NCBI RefSeq assembly: GCF_011620665.1
Contig: NZ_WOYQ01000082.1
Location: 1 to 56,415, forward strand
Length of the DNA stretch: 56,415 bases
Reading direction: 5' to 3'
DNA from: Microbacterium sp.
GTDB lineage: Bacteria > Actinomycetota > Actinomycetes > Actinomycetales > Microbacteriaceae
The number at the start of each line of letters is the position of its first letter. Position 1 is the first letter of the stretch. The notes beneath the pieces were generated by a model. It did not search any database. It was given only the letters and a program-made list of their open reading frames with translations, and was not told the origin of the DNA. Shown here in pieces: positions 8,943 through 17,278 of the stretch. A program made the translations under genes and the position numbers.

Positions 8943-9842
8943 GTGAACACTACCGATCCCGAGTCATTGGGAGACGATTCGACGTCGCTGACCCTCCTCG
9001 AGCGCATCACCCGAAGCCTTCCGTCTTTGCGGCGCTCAGAGGCCAAGGTCGCGGCGCTCGTGCTGGATGATCCGACGGGAGTCGTGCAGTTCACGATGGC
9101 TGGACTCGCCGAGGCGGCCGAAGTGAGCGAGCCGACCGTCATGCGCTTCTGCGCGTCCATCGGGTGCGAGGGCTTCCAGGACTTCAAGATCCAGCTCGCA
9201 CAGACCATCGCGATCGGTCTGCCCATCACGCACTCGACCATCACGGCAAGCGATGGCGTCGCCGACCTCTCGGAGAAAGTGTTCGACCATACGATCTCGA
9301 GCCTGGACCGCGCCCGCCGCACGCTCGACGCCGCCCAGATGGAACGAGCATTAGACAGCATTCTTGCGAGCACGGATCTGCTGTTCATCGGCTTCGGCGC
9401 GAGTGGGATCATTGCGCAGGATGCACAGCAGAAGTTCCCCCTTTTCGGCGTGCCCTGCCAGGCTCCGGTCGACTTCCACCAGCAGTTCATCGCCGCAACG
9501 ATGAGCCAGAAGTCGAGCGTTGTGGTCGCCATCTCGAACACGGGCCACACTCGCCAGACGATCGTCGCGGCGAATGCAGCGAAGCAAGCGGGCGCCACCG
9601 TCATCTCGCTCACGGGTCGAGAGAGCACTCTCTCGGAGCTCGCCGACATTCCTCTCATCGTGCGCACATTCGAGGACACGGACCTGTACACCCCCAGTAC
9701 GAGCCGCATCGCCGGCCTCGTCGTCGTCGACATCCTGGCCACGGGGGTCGCTCTGCGCAGGCCCGACAACGCCGCCGTGATCCGCCGCATGAAGAGCGAG
9801 CTCGCACAGATGCGCCAGGATGTGGAGCCCGCGTCCGAATAG
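8943..9842 (+). CDS. MurR/RpiR family transcriptional regulator
   Basis: This 299-aa regulator has an N-terminal RpiR-type helix-turn-helix (about 15-90, with FTMAGLAEAAEVSEPTVMRF) and a C-terminal SIS sugar-phosphate-binding domain (about 130-270). Family members sense phosphosugars and bind palindromes of the TGTAG...CTACA kind, HexR being the best-known example. The GTG at 8943 was chosen because GAGGAG precedes it; the longer frame from 8832 has no matching ribosome site. Five sites matching one palindrome lie at promoters of this locus, so this gene is the probable local regulator. No such site lies before the gene itself. Confidence 0.9.
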   Translation: MNTTDPESLGDDSTSLTLLERITRSLPSLRRSEAKVAALVLDDPTGVVQFTMAGLAEAAEVSEPTVMRFCASIGCEGFQDFKIQLAQTIAIGLPITHSTITASDGVADLSEKVFDHTISSLDRARRTLDAAQMERALDSILASTDLLFIGFGASGIIAQDAQQKFPLFGVPCQAPVDFHQQFIAATMSQKSSVVVAISNTGHTRQTIVAANAAKQAGATVISLTGRESTLSELADIPLIVRTFEDTDLYTPSTSRIAGLVVVDILATGVALRRPDNAAVIRRMKSELAQMRQDVEPASE

Positions 9843-9875
9843 CGTCGCGTGGTCGTAGAAGTAGTTCGATGTGGC

Positions 9876-9892
9876 ATGTAGTATTGCTACAT
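9876..9892 (+). promoter_or_regulatory. 17-bp perfect palindrome over the promoter and start of the SDR gene
   Basis: The site is ATGTAGTATTGCTACAT, with 6-bp perfect arms and a 5-nt centre. TAGTAT at 9879-9884 fits a -10 hexamer exactly one step upstream of the ATG at 9891, so the transcript probably starts at the start codon. The operator therefore covers the -10, the start site and the first two bases of the gene. Confidence 0.65.
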
Positions 9893-10631
9893 GTACCGAG
9901 AACTTCTTGAACTGTACGGCAAGGTGGCGGTCGTCACCGGGGGCGGACGCGGCATCGGGGGTGCGATAGTAGACGCCCTGTCGGAAGCCGGCGCCACCGT
10001 TATCGCCGCGGATGTGCTCGATGTCGAGCAGGATGATGCCCATTCCAGGGTCACGCATCGACAGCTCGATGTCACTGACGCTGCGGCCGTCGAGGCGTTC
10101 TTCTCGCAGATAGTGGTGGACTTCGGTCGCCTCGACATCCTGGTCACCAGTGCGGGCATAGCCAGTCACACGCCCGCGCTCGAGTTGCCCGCGCGCGAAT
10201 GGTCTCGCGTGTTCGACGTCAATACCACCGGCACGTTCTGGTGCGCACGCGAGGCCATTCGCAACATGGCCGGGAGCGGTTCCGTTGTGGCGGTCGGGTC
10301 GATGTCGGGCGACATCGCCAACGCGCCGCAGCGACAAGTCGCCTACAACGCGTCGAAGGGGGCCGTGCACCTCGTCGTGAAGTCGCTGGCCGTCGAATTC
10401 GCCGAGCAGGGCATCCGGGTCAACGCGGTGGCTCCGGGTTACGTCATGACCGATCTCACTCGGGAGGGCGTGCCGCAGGATTGGATCGCCGACTGGGAGC
10501 GTCGCACGCCGATGGGGCGCCTGGGTACGCCTCGGGAGATCGCTTCGCTCGTCGCGTTCATCGCGTCGGACGCCGCGTCGTACATGACGGGTTCGATCGT
10601 GACCATCGACGGCGGCTACACGGCCTGGTGA
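9891..10631 (+). CDS. SDR-family dehydrogenase (3-oxoacyl reductase/gluconate dehydrogenase type)
   Basis: This 246-aa classical short-chain dehydrogenase has the NAD(P)-binding GGGRGIGG near the N-terminus, an SAGI motif in place of NNAG, and the catalytic Ser plus YNASK (Tyr-x-x-x-Lys) in the middle. The C-terminus ends GSIVTIDGGY as usual. The start at 9891 has no Shine-Dalgarno; a -10 hexamer lies 7 nt upstream, so a leaderless mRNA is likely. It probably oxidises a polyol, sugar or sugar acid in the locus pathway. It converges on the RbsD gene with an 18-bp gap. Confidence 0.88.
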   Translation: MYRELLELYGKVAVVTGGGRGIGGAIVDALSEAGATVIAADVLDVEQDDAHSRVTHRQLDVTDAAAVEAFFSQIVVDFGRLDILVTSAGIASHTPALELPAREWSRVFDVNTTGTFWCAREAIRNMAGSGSVVAVGSMSGDIANAPQRQVAYNASKGAVHLVVKSLAVEFAEQGIRVNAVAPGYVMTDLTREGVPQDWIADWERRTPMGRLGTPREIASLVAFIASDAASYMTGSIVTIDGGYTAW

Positions 10632-10649
10632 GCGCGCGACGCCGACCGC

Positions 10650-11042
10650 CTACATGAAGGCGACGCCGGCGATCAGCAGGACGTTCGCATAGGGCGTGTC
10701 TTCGGCCGTGCGGACCACGAAGCGGGCGTTCGCAGCCTTCGCCTTCAGTTCGTCGTGGCTCACAGCCTCGAGCCCCGGCACTGCGGCACTCAGCGCAGCG
10801 AACGACTCAGCATTCGCTCCAGGCATCTCCGACGCATACCACCCACCCTCGATGGCGACCTCGGGCACGACGGCGTCGAGCACTTGCGCGAACTTCGGGA
10901 TTCCGTAGATCACGCGCAGGTCGACAATCGGCACGCCGGGTGCAACCGGGAAGCCCGAATCCGCGATCACGAAGGTGTCGGTGTGGCTCAGGTTCGCAAT
11001 CAGGGCGTTGAGCTGGGAGTTGAGGATTCCGGTCTTCTTCAC
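10650..11042 (-). CDS. rbsD: RbsD/FucU-type sugar mutarotase (D-ribose pyranase)
   Basis: This 130-aa protein matches RbsD in length and motifs: MKKTGILN at the start, the catalytic histidine H20 in LSHTDTFVIADSGFP, and YANVLLIAGVAF at the end. RbsD interconverts pyranose and furanose forms so that a downstream kinase or isomerase receives its preferred anomer. It is the last gene of a six-gene minus-strand operon that also encodes the FGGY kinase, which fits this role. The true sugar may not be ribose. Confidence 0.9.
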   Translation of the reverse strand: MKKTGILNSQLNALIANLSHTDTFVIADSGFPVAPGVPIVDLRVIYGIPKFAQVLDAVVPEVAIEGGWYASEMPGANAESFAALSAAVPGLEAVSHDELKAKAANARFVVRTAEDTPYANVLLIAGVAFM

Positions 11043-11058
11043 TGGGTGTCCGCCTGTC

Positions 11059-11784
11059 TCAAGAGTCCTGCGTGGTGGGGGCTACGACGACTTCTCGCAG
11101 CGTGATCTGCTGCGGCATCTGATACGCGGCAAGGATGGCCTCGCCGACATCGGCCGGCTTCAACCCGCCGCCGATGCTCGCCTTGTAGCCGAGGTATCCG
11201 GCGAGCACGTCACCGGCGCCCGTGTTCGAGAGCAGGTCCGTGTCGATCATGCCGGGAGCGACCAGGATGATCCGCACGTTGTGCGGCGCATTCTCGCGGC
11301 GCAGGCCCTCTGTCATTGCGTGTACCGCGTACTTGGTCCCGTTGTATACGGTGTGATCGCCGTAGATCGCCTTGCCCGCGATGGAGCCTATGTTCACGAT
11401 CGTGCCGTGGCGTCGTGCTTGCATACCGGGAAGCACGAGCTGGCTGATCAACATCGGCGCGACGCAGTTGACGTCGAACATCTCCTGCACCTTCGCAGGA
11501 TCCTGCTCGACGACGGAGGACAGCGCCATGAGGCCCGAGTTGTTCACGAGGAGATCGATGGCACCGAAGGATGCCTCGGCGGCAGCAATCGCGTCGGCGA
11601 CGGCTCGCGTGTCCCGAACGTCTGCCGATACGGCGATCGTGTCGGGTAGACCCAGCTCGAGCATGGGCTCGATGCGGCGCGCGACGAGGAGCAGCGGGTG
11701 GCCTGCCGCCGAGAACGCGCGCGCGGTGGCGGCACCGATTCCGGAGCTTGCGCCGGTGATGACGACGAGTGGGAGATCAGACAT
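11059..11784 (-). CDS. SDR-family oxidoreductase
   Basis: This 241-aa classical short-chain dehydrogenase has TGASSGIG for NAD(P) binding, NNSG in place of NNAG, a catalytic serine in NIGSIAGK and YNGTKYAV (Tyr-x-x-x-Lys). It belongs to the YdfG-like serine or 3-hydroxyacid dehydrogenase subgroup. The ATG at 11784 follows AAGGAAGG. It sits 10 bp after the FGGY kinase stop and 16 bp before rbsD in one operon. A role in interconverting a keto and hydroxy sugar is inference. Confidence 0.88.
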   Translation of the reverse strand: MSDLPLVVITGASSGIGAATARAFSAAGHPLLLVARRIEPMLELGLPDTIAVSADVRDTRAVADAIAAAEASFGAIDLLVNNSGLMALSSVVEQDPAKVQEMFDVNCVAPMLISQLVLPGMQARRHGTIVNIGSIAGKAIYGDHTVYNGTKYAVHAMTEGLRRENAPHNVRIILVAPGMIDTDLLSNTGAGDVLAGYLGYKASIGGGLKPADVGEAILAAYQMPQQITLREVVVAPTTQDS

Positions 11785-11794
11785 GGTGCCTTCC

Positions 11795-13282
11795 TTACTG
11801 GGGGTTGTTGAACGACATCGCGGCATCGAACCGCTGTCGCACGACGTCGTAGTCGCGCTGGCGTGCAGCCTCTGGAACGAATCGGGCGATCACGTCGTGC
11901 GGGTCATCCGCCCGGCTGAAGTCGGGCCACAGGCCGAGGCCGACGAACGTGATCGCCGCCGCACCGAGCGTGGCAGCCTGATGGTCGACTGCCGTGCGCA
12001 CGATCGGAGTGCCGAGCACGTCGGAGTACAGCTGGTTCCAGCCGTCGTGCCGGGCACCGCCGCCCGAGATGAGGAGGTCACCGCTGAAGTGCCCCAGCTT
12101 CCGGAGCTCGACGAAGCTGCGTCGCAGGGCCAGCGCGATTCCCTCGAGCGCCGCGCGCGCGAGGCTTGCGCTGCTCTGGCCGAGCTCCAGCCCCATCAGT
12201 GCGCCGCGGGCCTGCGGTCCGCCCTCGAGTGGTGTTCCGCCCGACAGCATCGGCAGGAAGAGCGCTCCACGCGCTCCGATGGGCTCGTTCAACCCCGAAG
12301 TGATGAACTGCGCGGTGGGCTGATCTTCCGCGACGATATCGCGCAGCCACTCGAGGCTCGTACCGCTGCTGAATGTCGACAGTGCGCTCACATGGAGTCC
12401 GGGGATCGCCGATCGGAACACATACGGTCGTGTCGCGGGATCGATGATGGGCTGCGCGGTCGTCACTGTGATCCAACTCGACGAGCCGAGGGCCGCGTAC
12501 ACCCGGCCATCGGCTGTGCCCCGCGACCCCAGCGCCATGCACGCATTGTCGACGCCGCCCGCGAGGACCGGGATGCCGGCGGCAAGGCCGAGGATCCGAG
12601 CGGCATCCGAGGTCAGTGCGCCTAATACATCCGTCGATTCGCGAGGCTCGGGCAGGAGACCCTCCGGAACACCCGCGGCCGCGAGGATCTCGGCATCGTA
12701 CGAGCCGGTGAACAGGTTGTAGGCGCCGCTGCCCGACGCGTAGCTGTGGTCGGTCGCGATGACACCCGTGAGCGCGAGGTTGATGAAGTCCTTTGATCCG
12801 ACGACGTGTCGAGTCGCAGCCCACTCCTCGGGGCGATGAGACCGCAGCCAAGCGGTCTTGAAGATGGGGTAGAGCCCTGCGGGGAACCCGTTGCCGGTGC
12901 GCGCATACCAGTCGCCCTCTTCGATGGAGTCGAATACCCCTGCGGTGAATCCGTCGCCGCGCGTATCGGACCAGATAGGAGTCGAGTCGACGATGACCTG
13001 AGCGCGGGCATCCAGCTGCACGAGCCCCAGACTCTGACCGGACAAGGCGATGCCGGAGATGGCCCCCACGCCCGGCGGATGCAACTGAAGCAGGCGCCGC
13101 GTCGAGGTGACGACCGCGTCCCACCAGTCGCTCGTCCGCTGCTCCGACAGTCCGGGGCCGGGATGCATCGTCGGGTACGACACCGACGTCTCGGCGACGC
13201 ACTCACCACCGTGCGACCACAGCGATGCCTTGCAGCCACCGGTTCCCAGGTCGAGCGCCAGCGCCAGCTCTCGCGAAGGCAC
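11795..13282 (-). CDS. FGGY-family carbohydrate kinase (xylulokinase-like)
   Basis: This 495-aa kinase has the ASKHA fold: the phosphate-1 loop ALDLGTGGCKASLW at the N-terminus and the adenosine motif LLISGGGARHDGWNQL near 390-410. Length and motifs fit xylulokinase and its relatives, which phosphorylate ketopentoses or similar sugars with ATP. The GTG start at 13282 is separated from the upstream stop by one base. With the DeoC aldolase and cupin isomerase in the same operon it likely makes the phosphosugar that is later cleaved. The exact substrate is unknown. Confidence 0.88.
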   Translation of the reverse strand: MPSRELALALDLGTGGCKASLWSHGGECVAETSVSYPTMHPGPGLSEQRTSDWWDAVVTSTRRLLQLHPPGVGAISGIALSGQSLGLVQLDARAQVIVDSTPIWSDTRGDGFTAGVFDSIEEGDWYARTGNGFPAGLYPIFKTAWLRSHRPEEWAATRHVVGSKDFINLALTGVIATDHSYASGSGAYNLFTGSYDAEILAAAGVPEGLLPEPRESTDVLGALTSDAARILGLAAGIPVLAGGVDNACMALGSRGTADGRVYAALGSSSWITVTTAQPIIDPATRPYVFRSAIPGLHVSALSTFSSGTSLEWLRDIVAEDQPTAQFITSGLNEPIGARGALFLPMLSGGTPLEGGPQARGALMGLELGQSSASLARAALEGIALALRRSFVELRKLGHFSGDLLISGGGARHDGWNQLYSDVLGTPIVRTAVDHQAATLGAAAITFVGLGLWPDFSRADDPHDVIARFVPEAARQRDYDVVRQRFDAAMSFNNPQ

Positions 13283-13283
13283 G

Positions 13284-14252
13284 CTAGCGACCGGTGCGGG
13301 CGAGTTCGCCCAGGACGTCGAACGCGGGGCCGCTGGTCGGGATTACCGTGTCGAAGACCTCGGCGATCACCTGCATCCAGCCGTGCAGGAAGTAGACCCA
13401 GCCATCCTCGATCTGAAGAGCCCGCTCCGCCTGCTGGCGGCGCGCCTGGTCCAGGAACACCAGATCGCCGCGGTAGTTGAGATCCCACGCAATCGAACGC
13501 TCGGGAAAGACGGCTCGATCTGTCAGCGGCGAACCGGGGGCATCCTTCCCCAGCCCCGTCGCGTTGACGACCAGCGCACCGGGGCTCAATCCGGCGAGCA
13601 CCACGTCGTTGTCAGCGGCACTGGGGACGAGTTCGTAGTCAAACTCCGTTGTCGTGTCGAGGCTCGCGTGGATCTCGCGGATATGGTCGAGTCTCGCGGC
13701 CGAGCGATTGGTCACGATGATCCGTCGCGGCCGGTTCTCGCCGGCCGCCGCCCGCGAGAGGTACCAGCTGATCGCGATGGTCGACCCGCCGGCACCCATG
13801 CAGAGCGCCTCTTCGCCTTGGCCCATCCAGTAATCGGCGGGTACGAACGAATCGAGAGCCAGACCACTCGAGATCGGGTCTTTCGCATGGCATATCAGGA
13901 GTCCATCCCGCTTCGAGATGCAGCTGGTCTCGCCCATGAGCAAGGCGAACGGATCGAGGATGTCGACCATGTCCTTGCACGCGTTGAACAGATCGATCTT
14001 GTGGGTGGTGACGAGGGCTCCGAGGCTAAGTTGGTCACGTGCGATGAAGTCCACGACTCGACGGTAGTCTTCGGCGTCCGCATGCAACGGGAGGTCGATT
14101 CCCTTCAGGAGCGCACCCGTGAGTCCGAGCTGCTCGGCCCAGCGCGGAAAGACGGCCTGGATCGATGAGCTCGCAGTCGTCACTCCGATGAAGTAGAGCG
14201 TCGGGGCCGTCGCCGGTACGAGCGTTCCGGGCAGGAGGGAGATGATCGTCAC
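13284..14252 (-). CDS. Shikimate dehydrogenase-like oxidoreductase
   Basis: This 322-aa protein resembles the quinate/shikimate dehydrogenase family: an N-terminal substrate domain (YFIGVTTASSSIQAVFPRW, then LVTTHKIDLFN, where the lysine matches the family catalytic Lys) and a Rossmann domain with GAGGSTIAISW. The GTG at 14252 overlaps the DeoC stop as GTGA, which fixes the start. It is longer than typical AroE, about 270 aa, and lies in a sugar operon, so it may act on a cyclic polyol or sugar instead of in aromatic biosynthesis. That reassignment is inference. Confidence 0.75.
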   Translation of the reverse strand: MTIISLLPGTLVPATAPTLYFIGVTTASSSIQAVFPRWAEQLGLTGALLKGIDLPLHADAEDYRRVVDFIARDQLSLGALVTTHKIDLFNACKDMVDILDPFALLMGETSCISKRDGLLICHAKDPISSGLALDSFVPADYWMGQGEEALCMGAGGSTIAISWYLSRAAAGENRPRRIIVTNRSAARLDHIREIHASLDTTTEFDYELVPSAADNDVVLAGLSPGALVVNATGLGKDAPGSPLTDRAVFPERSIAWDLNYRGDLVFLDQARRQQAERALQIEDGWVYFLHGWMQVIAEVFDTVIPTSGPAFDVLGELARTGR

Positions 14253-14941
14253 GGCGTCCTCGTCGCTGGGCGGGTCACTGCGGCGACGGCTGAGGGCAGG
14301 TTCATTCCGAAGCGCGTGACGCCCGCGTCGATCATCCTCTCGATCGTGTCGATGTCTCGGATACCTCCCGCGGCTTTGATGGCGGCACGACCGTTCGCCG
14401 CGGCCGCGATCACCTCGATGTGGTGCACGGTCGTCGGGATGCCCGACCAGCCCGTGCCCGTCTTGATCCACGGCACGCCCGCCGCGATCGCGACCTCGAC
14501 GCCTGCGCGGATTTCGTCGTCACGAAGGTGCCCGACCTCCAGGATGACCCGCAACGGAACTGCGCTGTCGATGAGTGCGACGACGGCTTCGAGTTCGTCA
14601 GCCACATAGTCGAGTTCGCCGGAGCGCAGACGGCCGATCGGAGCCACGACGTCGATCTCCTGTGCGCCGCCTTCGAGCAGTTCGGCCGCCTCCGCCAGCT
14701 TGATCGCGGTGCTGGCGCCGCCGCTCGGGAAGCCCGCGGGTGAGCCGACGAGGGTGACCGATCTCTCGAGCAGTCTCTTCATTGTGCCGAGCCAGTTTGG
14801 CAGCACATGTGCACTCACGAAGTCGTATCGGCGGGCGATATCGGCCAGTTCCTTCAGGTCGGCACGAGAGTGCTGGGCCTGAACGCAGCTGATGTCGATG
14901 TGACGCGCGAGGTTGTCTAGCATGTCACTGCGGTGCGGCAT
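14249..14941 (-). CDS. Deoxyribose-phosphate aldolase family protein
   Basis: This 230-aa class I aldolase retains the DeoC active site: D97 in EIDVVAPIG, the Schiff-base lysine K160 in WIKTGTGWS and K189 in AIKAAGGI. The usual KTSTGF is KTGTGW here, which suggests a substrate different from deoxyribose-5-phosphate. The ATG at 14941 has AAGGGA upstream and overlaps the isomerase gene by 17 bp. It would cleave a phosphorylated sugar made by the FGGY kinase, giving glyceraldehyde-3-phosphate or a related product. Confidence 0.85.
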   Translation of the reverse strand: MPHRSDMLDNLARHIDISCVQAQHSRADLKELADIARRYDFVSAHVLPNWLGTMKRLLERSVTLVGSPAGFPSGGASTAIKLAEAAELLEGGAQEIDVVAPIGRLRSGELDYVADELEAVVALIDSAVPLRVILEVGHLRDDEIRAGVEVAIAAGVPWIKTGTGWSGIPTTVHHIEVIAAAANGRAAIKAAGGIRDIDTIERMIDAGVTRFGMNLPSAVAAVTRPATRTP

Positions 14942-15536
14942 GGAATCCCTTGTGATCGGGGTTGGGCCTCGTCGACCAGCCGTTGGGTCCGGAGACGATC
15001 AGCTGCTTCATTCCGCCGGCTCGTTCGATGATGTCGTAATCCTGCCCCGCATCCGTGGAATAGCAGAAGAGGGTGGAGAGAGTGTCCGTCCCGACGTTCA
15101 CGCTGCGATGCACCCAGCCCCCGGGCACATGCACAACCGTGCCGGGCGAGATCGGAACGGTACGCGATCGACCGTCGATGCTCTCGAGAAGCATGACGCC
15201 CTGACCGCTGAGGCCGTAGTACATCTCCGCTTCTTCGACCGCCCGATGAAGGTGTCCACGCGTCATGGCGAACTCGTCCCCGATCGTTCCAGGGCGAAGT
15301 ACGCTGATGCCGATTGTGAGCGCACCGGCACCCTGTTCGATGGTGCTGCTCTCGACCCAGTACACGGCCGACCCGTCGTCTGAAGCGAGGGCCCGCGTGA
15401 ACGCCGCGTCATCCCGATAGAGACCGGCGAGGTCACGGAGGTACTTCTCATAGCGCGCACTGTCGCCCACCATGCGCCCTTCGGCGGGCTGAACGTCCAG
15501 AGCAGCGGGCTCTACCGGCAGTGCGACGGCGCGCAT
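14925..15536 (-). CDS. Cupin-type glucose-6-phosphate isomerase family protein
   Basis: This 203-aa cupin matches the archaeal-type phosphoglucose isomerase family (PF06560). The metal ligands are H95, H97, E104 and H143. They have the same mutual spacing as H88, H90, E97 and H136 of the Pyrococcus enzyme, offset by seven residues. It interconverts aldose and ketose phosphates and heads the six-gene operon running to rbsD. The ATG at 15536 follows GGAG. The promoter lies in the palindrome at 15577-15589, about 40 bp upstream. Confidence 0.88.
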   Translation of the reverse strand: MRAVALPVEPAALDVQPAEGRMVGDSARYEKYLRDLAGLYRDDAAFTRALASDDGSAVYWVESSTIEQGAGALTIGISVLRPGTIGDEFAMTRGHLHRAVEEAEMYYGLSGQGVMLLESIDGRSRTVPISPGTVVHVPGGWVHRSVNVGTDTLSTLFCYSTDAGQDYDIIERAGGMKQLIVSGPNGWSTRPNPDHKGFHAAPQ

Positions 15537-15576
15537 GGATCACTCCAGATCGTCAAGAGTATGGACTTCCAACTAC

Positions 15577-15589
15577 GTAGTCATACTAC
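15577..15589 (-). promoter_or_regulatory. Palindromic operator and promoter of the isomerase-aldolase-kinase operon
   Basis: On the minus strand the site is GTAGTATGACTAC, with perfect 5-bp arms and a 3-nt centre. TAGTAT fits -10, with TTGCGA 18 nt upstream as -35. Transcription would begin about 40 nt before the isomerase ATG. The palindrome matches those at 9878, 18334, 4210 and 4135. Confidence 0.65.
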
Positions 15590-15728
15590 ATCTGGAGGGG
15601 TATTCATCGCAACCCGCGGCCCAATAATCGATAAAATCGGCGATTCTCCGTAGTTCAGCTACGCATGGCGTCGCCGAGAAGCTAATCTCGACGATGCTTC
15701 AGTCCGCGAGATCTCGTGACGGTTCTTG

Positions 15729-16652
15729 TCACGACCAGGTGAGCAGCCGCGCGGGGTTCTCGCGAAGCACTTGCTCGACGAGCGAATCTCTGGACGCGTC
15801 GCGCAGACGGGGGATGAATCGGTCGCCGAGGTATGCGAGGCCCGGCATCCCGCCATAGCCCGCGTAGCGTGTCCGCCGTGCGACATCGCCGCCGAGCAGG
15901 AGTCGCGTCGACGCCCCGGCTTGGGCGACGCGTATCAGGCAATCGATCAGCTCGGAGTCCGGGTGCTCGCGATGGCGAGCCACGCCGTCATAGCCGAGGT
16001 ACGCCCCTCGTGCCGCAAGATCGGTGTGCAGTCCCGGATCAAGGTTTCGGTCGATGTGCGCCAGCACGATGCGATCCGCCGTGACGCCCTCGTCTTGAAG
16101 CACGTCGAGCACTTCGTGGGTGGCGCTGCCGTGCTCGAGATGCACCATGACCGGGGCGCCGGATGCGCGGTGGGCGGCACCGACGGCGGCTATGACCCTT
16201 CTCGAGAACGCGTCGATAGTCCAGTAGCCGATCCCGCACTTGAGCATTCCCGCACGGCGCGGGGCTTCGGGCTCCTGCTCCCCCGCGGCGTCGAGCAGAT
16301 CTCGGGTGAACCAGGTCGCGAGCTGGTCGGTGGTCGCCGAGACGAGCCAGTGATCGTCACCGTAGTGCTCGCGTCGATGGGCTCCGGTGGTCATGATGAC
16401 CGAGACTCCGGTCATTGCGCTGATCCTCGCAATTGCGGCGGGGCGGCGGCCGAGCCCTAGCGGAGTCGCGTCGACGAGAGCGTCGAACCCGGATGCGGCG
16501 AGCAACGCGACTTCGTCCCGGCCGCGGTCCTCGTCGTCCAGTTCTTCGCCCGGCAGCAGCGGAGAAATCTGGAAGAGATGCTCGTGATAGTCGGTTCGGC
16601 CCAGCTCGCTCGGCGCGATGTCGCCAAGTACCGTGCGGATTAGTCCGTTCAT
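15729..16652 (-). CDS. Phosphotriesterase-family metal-dependent hydrolase
   Basis: This 307-aa amidohydrolase-superfamily protein has the family HxH (DYHEHLF, H23/H25), the bridging lysine in GMLKCGIGY, further metal histidines in VMVHLEHG and VLAHIDRN, and the catalytic aspartate in LLLGGDVA. Relatives are often lactonases, so opening a sugar lactone made by one of the dehydrogenases is a reasonable guess. Its ATG overlaps the stop of the KDPG-type aldolase gene (ATGA), and it is the last gene of a three-gene operon. Confidence 0.85.
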   Translation of the reverse strand: MNGLIRTVLGDIAPSELGRTDYHEHLFQISPLLPGEELDDEDRGRDEVALLAASGFDALVDATPLGLGRRPAAIARISAMTGVSVIMTTGAHRREHYGDDHWLVSATTDQLATWFTRDLLDAAGEQEPEAPRRAGMLKCGIGYWTIDAFSRRVIAAVGAAHRASGAPVMVHLEHGSATHEVLDVLQDEGVTADRIVLAHIDRNLDPGLHTDLAARGAYLGYDGVARHREHPDSELIDCLIRVAQAGASTRLLLGGDVARRTRYAGYGGMPGLAYLGDRFIPRLRDASRDSLVEQVLRENPARLLTWS

Positions 16653-17278
16653 GATCGGGCGGCCGCCGCGAATGCCCTGGCGTTCTCCTCAATCCCCGTC
16701 CAATCCCCCGCGGCGATCTGGGCACTCGAGCAGAGTTCGCTGCCCGCGCCGAGCGCGACGGCGCCCGCGCTCAGCCAATCGGGAATAGTCGTGGGGTTGA
16801 CGCCGCCGGTTGGGCAGAATGCGACGTCGGGGAATGGCCCACGCAGAGATCTGAGGTAGGCAGGACCGCCGAGCGACGCTGGAAACAGCTTGACGAAGCC
16901 GGCACCCGCACTGAGCGCCGAGAGAACTTCGCTGGGAGTGAGCGCGCCGAGCAAGAGGAATGCCCGGGTGCTCGCCATCTGCACCGCGAGGTCGACGTCG
17001 GTGCCAGGGGAGACAAGGAAGGCCGCGCCTGCCTCGACCGCTATGGTCGCCTGCGCCGCCGTGCGTATGGTGCCCGCGCCTAGTGTGATGTGCTTCCCGT
17101 AGCGTTGCGCGAGCACTGCGATGGCTTCTTCCGCGCCTGGGGTCGTGAAGGTGATCTCGATGCCGCGCACACCGCCGGCCACGAGCGCGTCGACGGCACG
17201 CGATGCACCCGCCGCATCCTCCGCTCGGACAACCGCAACGACGACGTCCCGCTTCAGAGCCTCCGCGACCGTGCTCAT
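16649..17278 (-). CDS. KDPG/KHG-type 2-dehydro-3-deoxy aldolase
   Basis: This 209-aa class I aldolase is of the Eda family. The Schiff-base lysine is K130 in FVKLFPAS, with the general acid/base E41 in GIEITFTTP and R18 near the N-terminus. It cleaves 2-keto-3-deoxy sugar acid phosphates to pyruvate and an aldehyde. Its ATG at 17278 overlaps the stop of the upstream dehydrogenase gene. With the lactonase-like hydrolase next to it, this suggests an oxidative, Entner-Doudoroff-like branch of the pathway. Confidence 0.9.
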   Translation of the reverse strand: MSTVAEALKRDVVVAVVRAEDAAGASRAVDALVAGGVRGIEITFTTPGAEEAIAVLAQRYGKHITLGAGTIRTAAQATIAVEAGAAFLVSPGTDVDLAVQMASTRAFLLLGALTPSEVLSALSAGAGFVKLFPASLGGPAYLRSLRGPFPDVAFCPTGGVNPTTIPDWLSAGAVALGAGSELCSSAQIAAGDWTGIEENARAFAAAARS

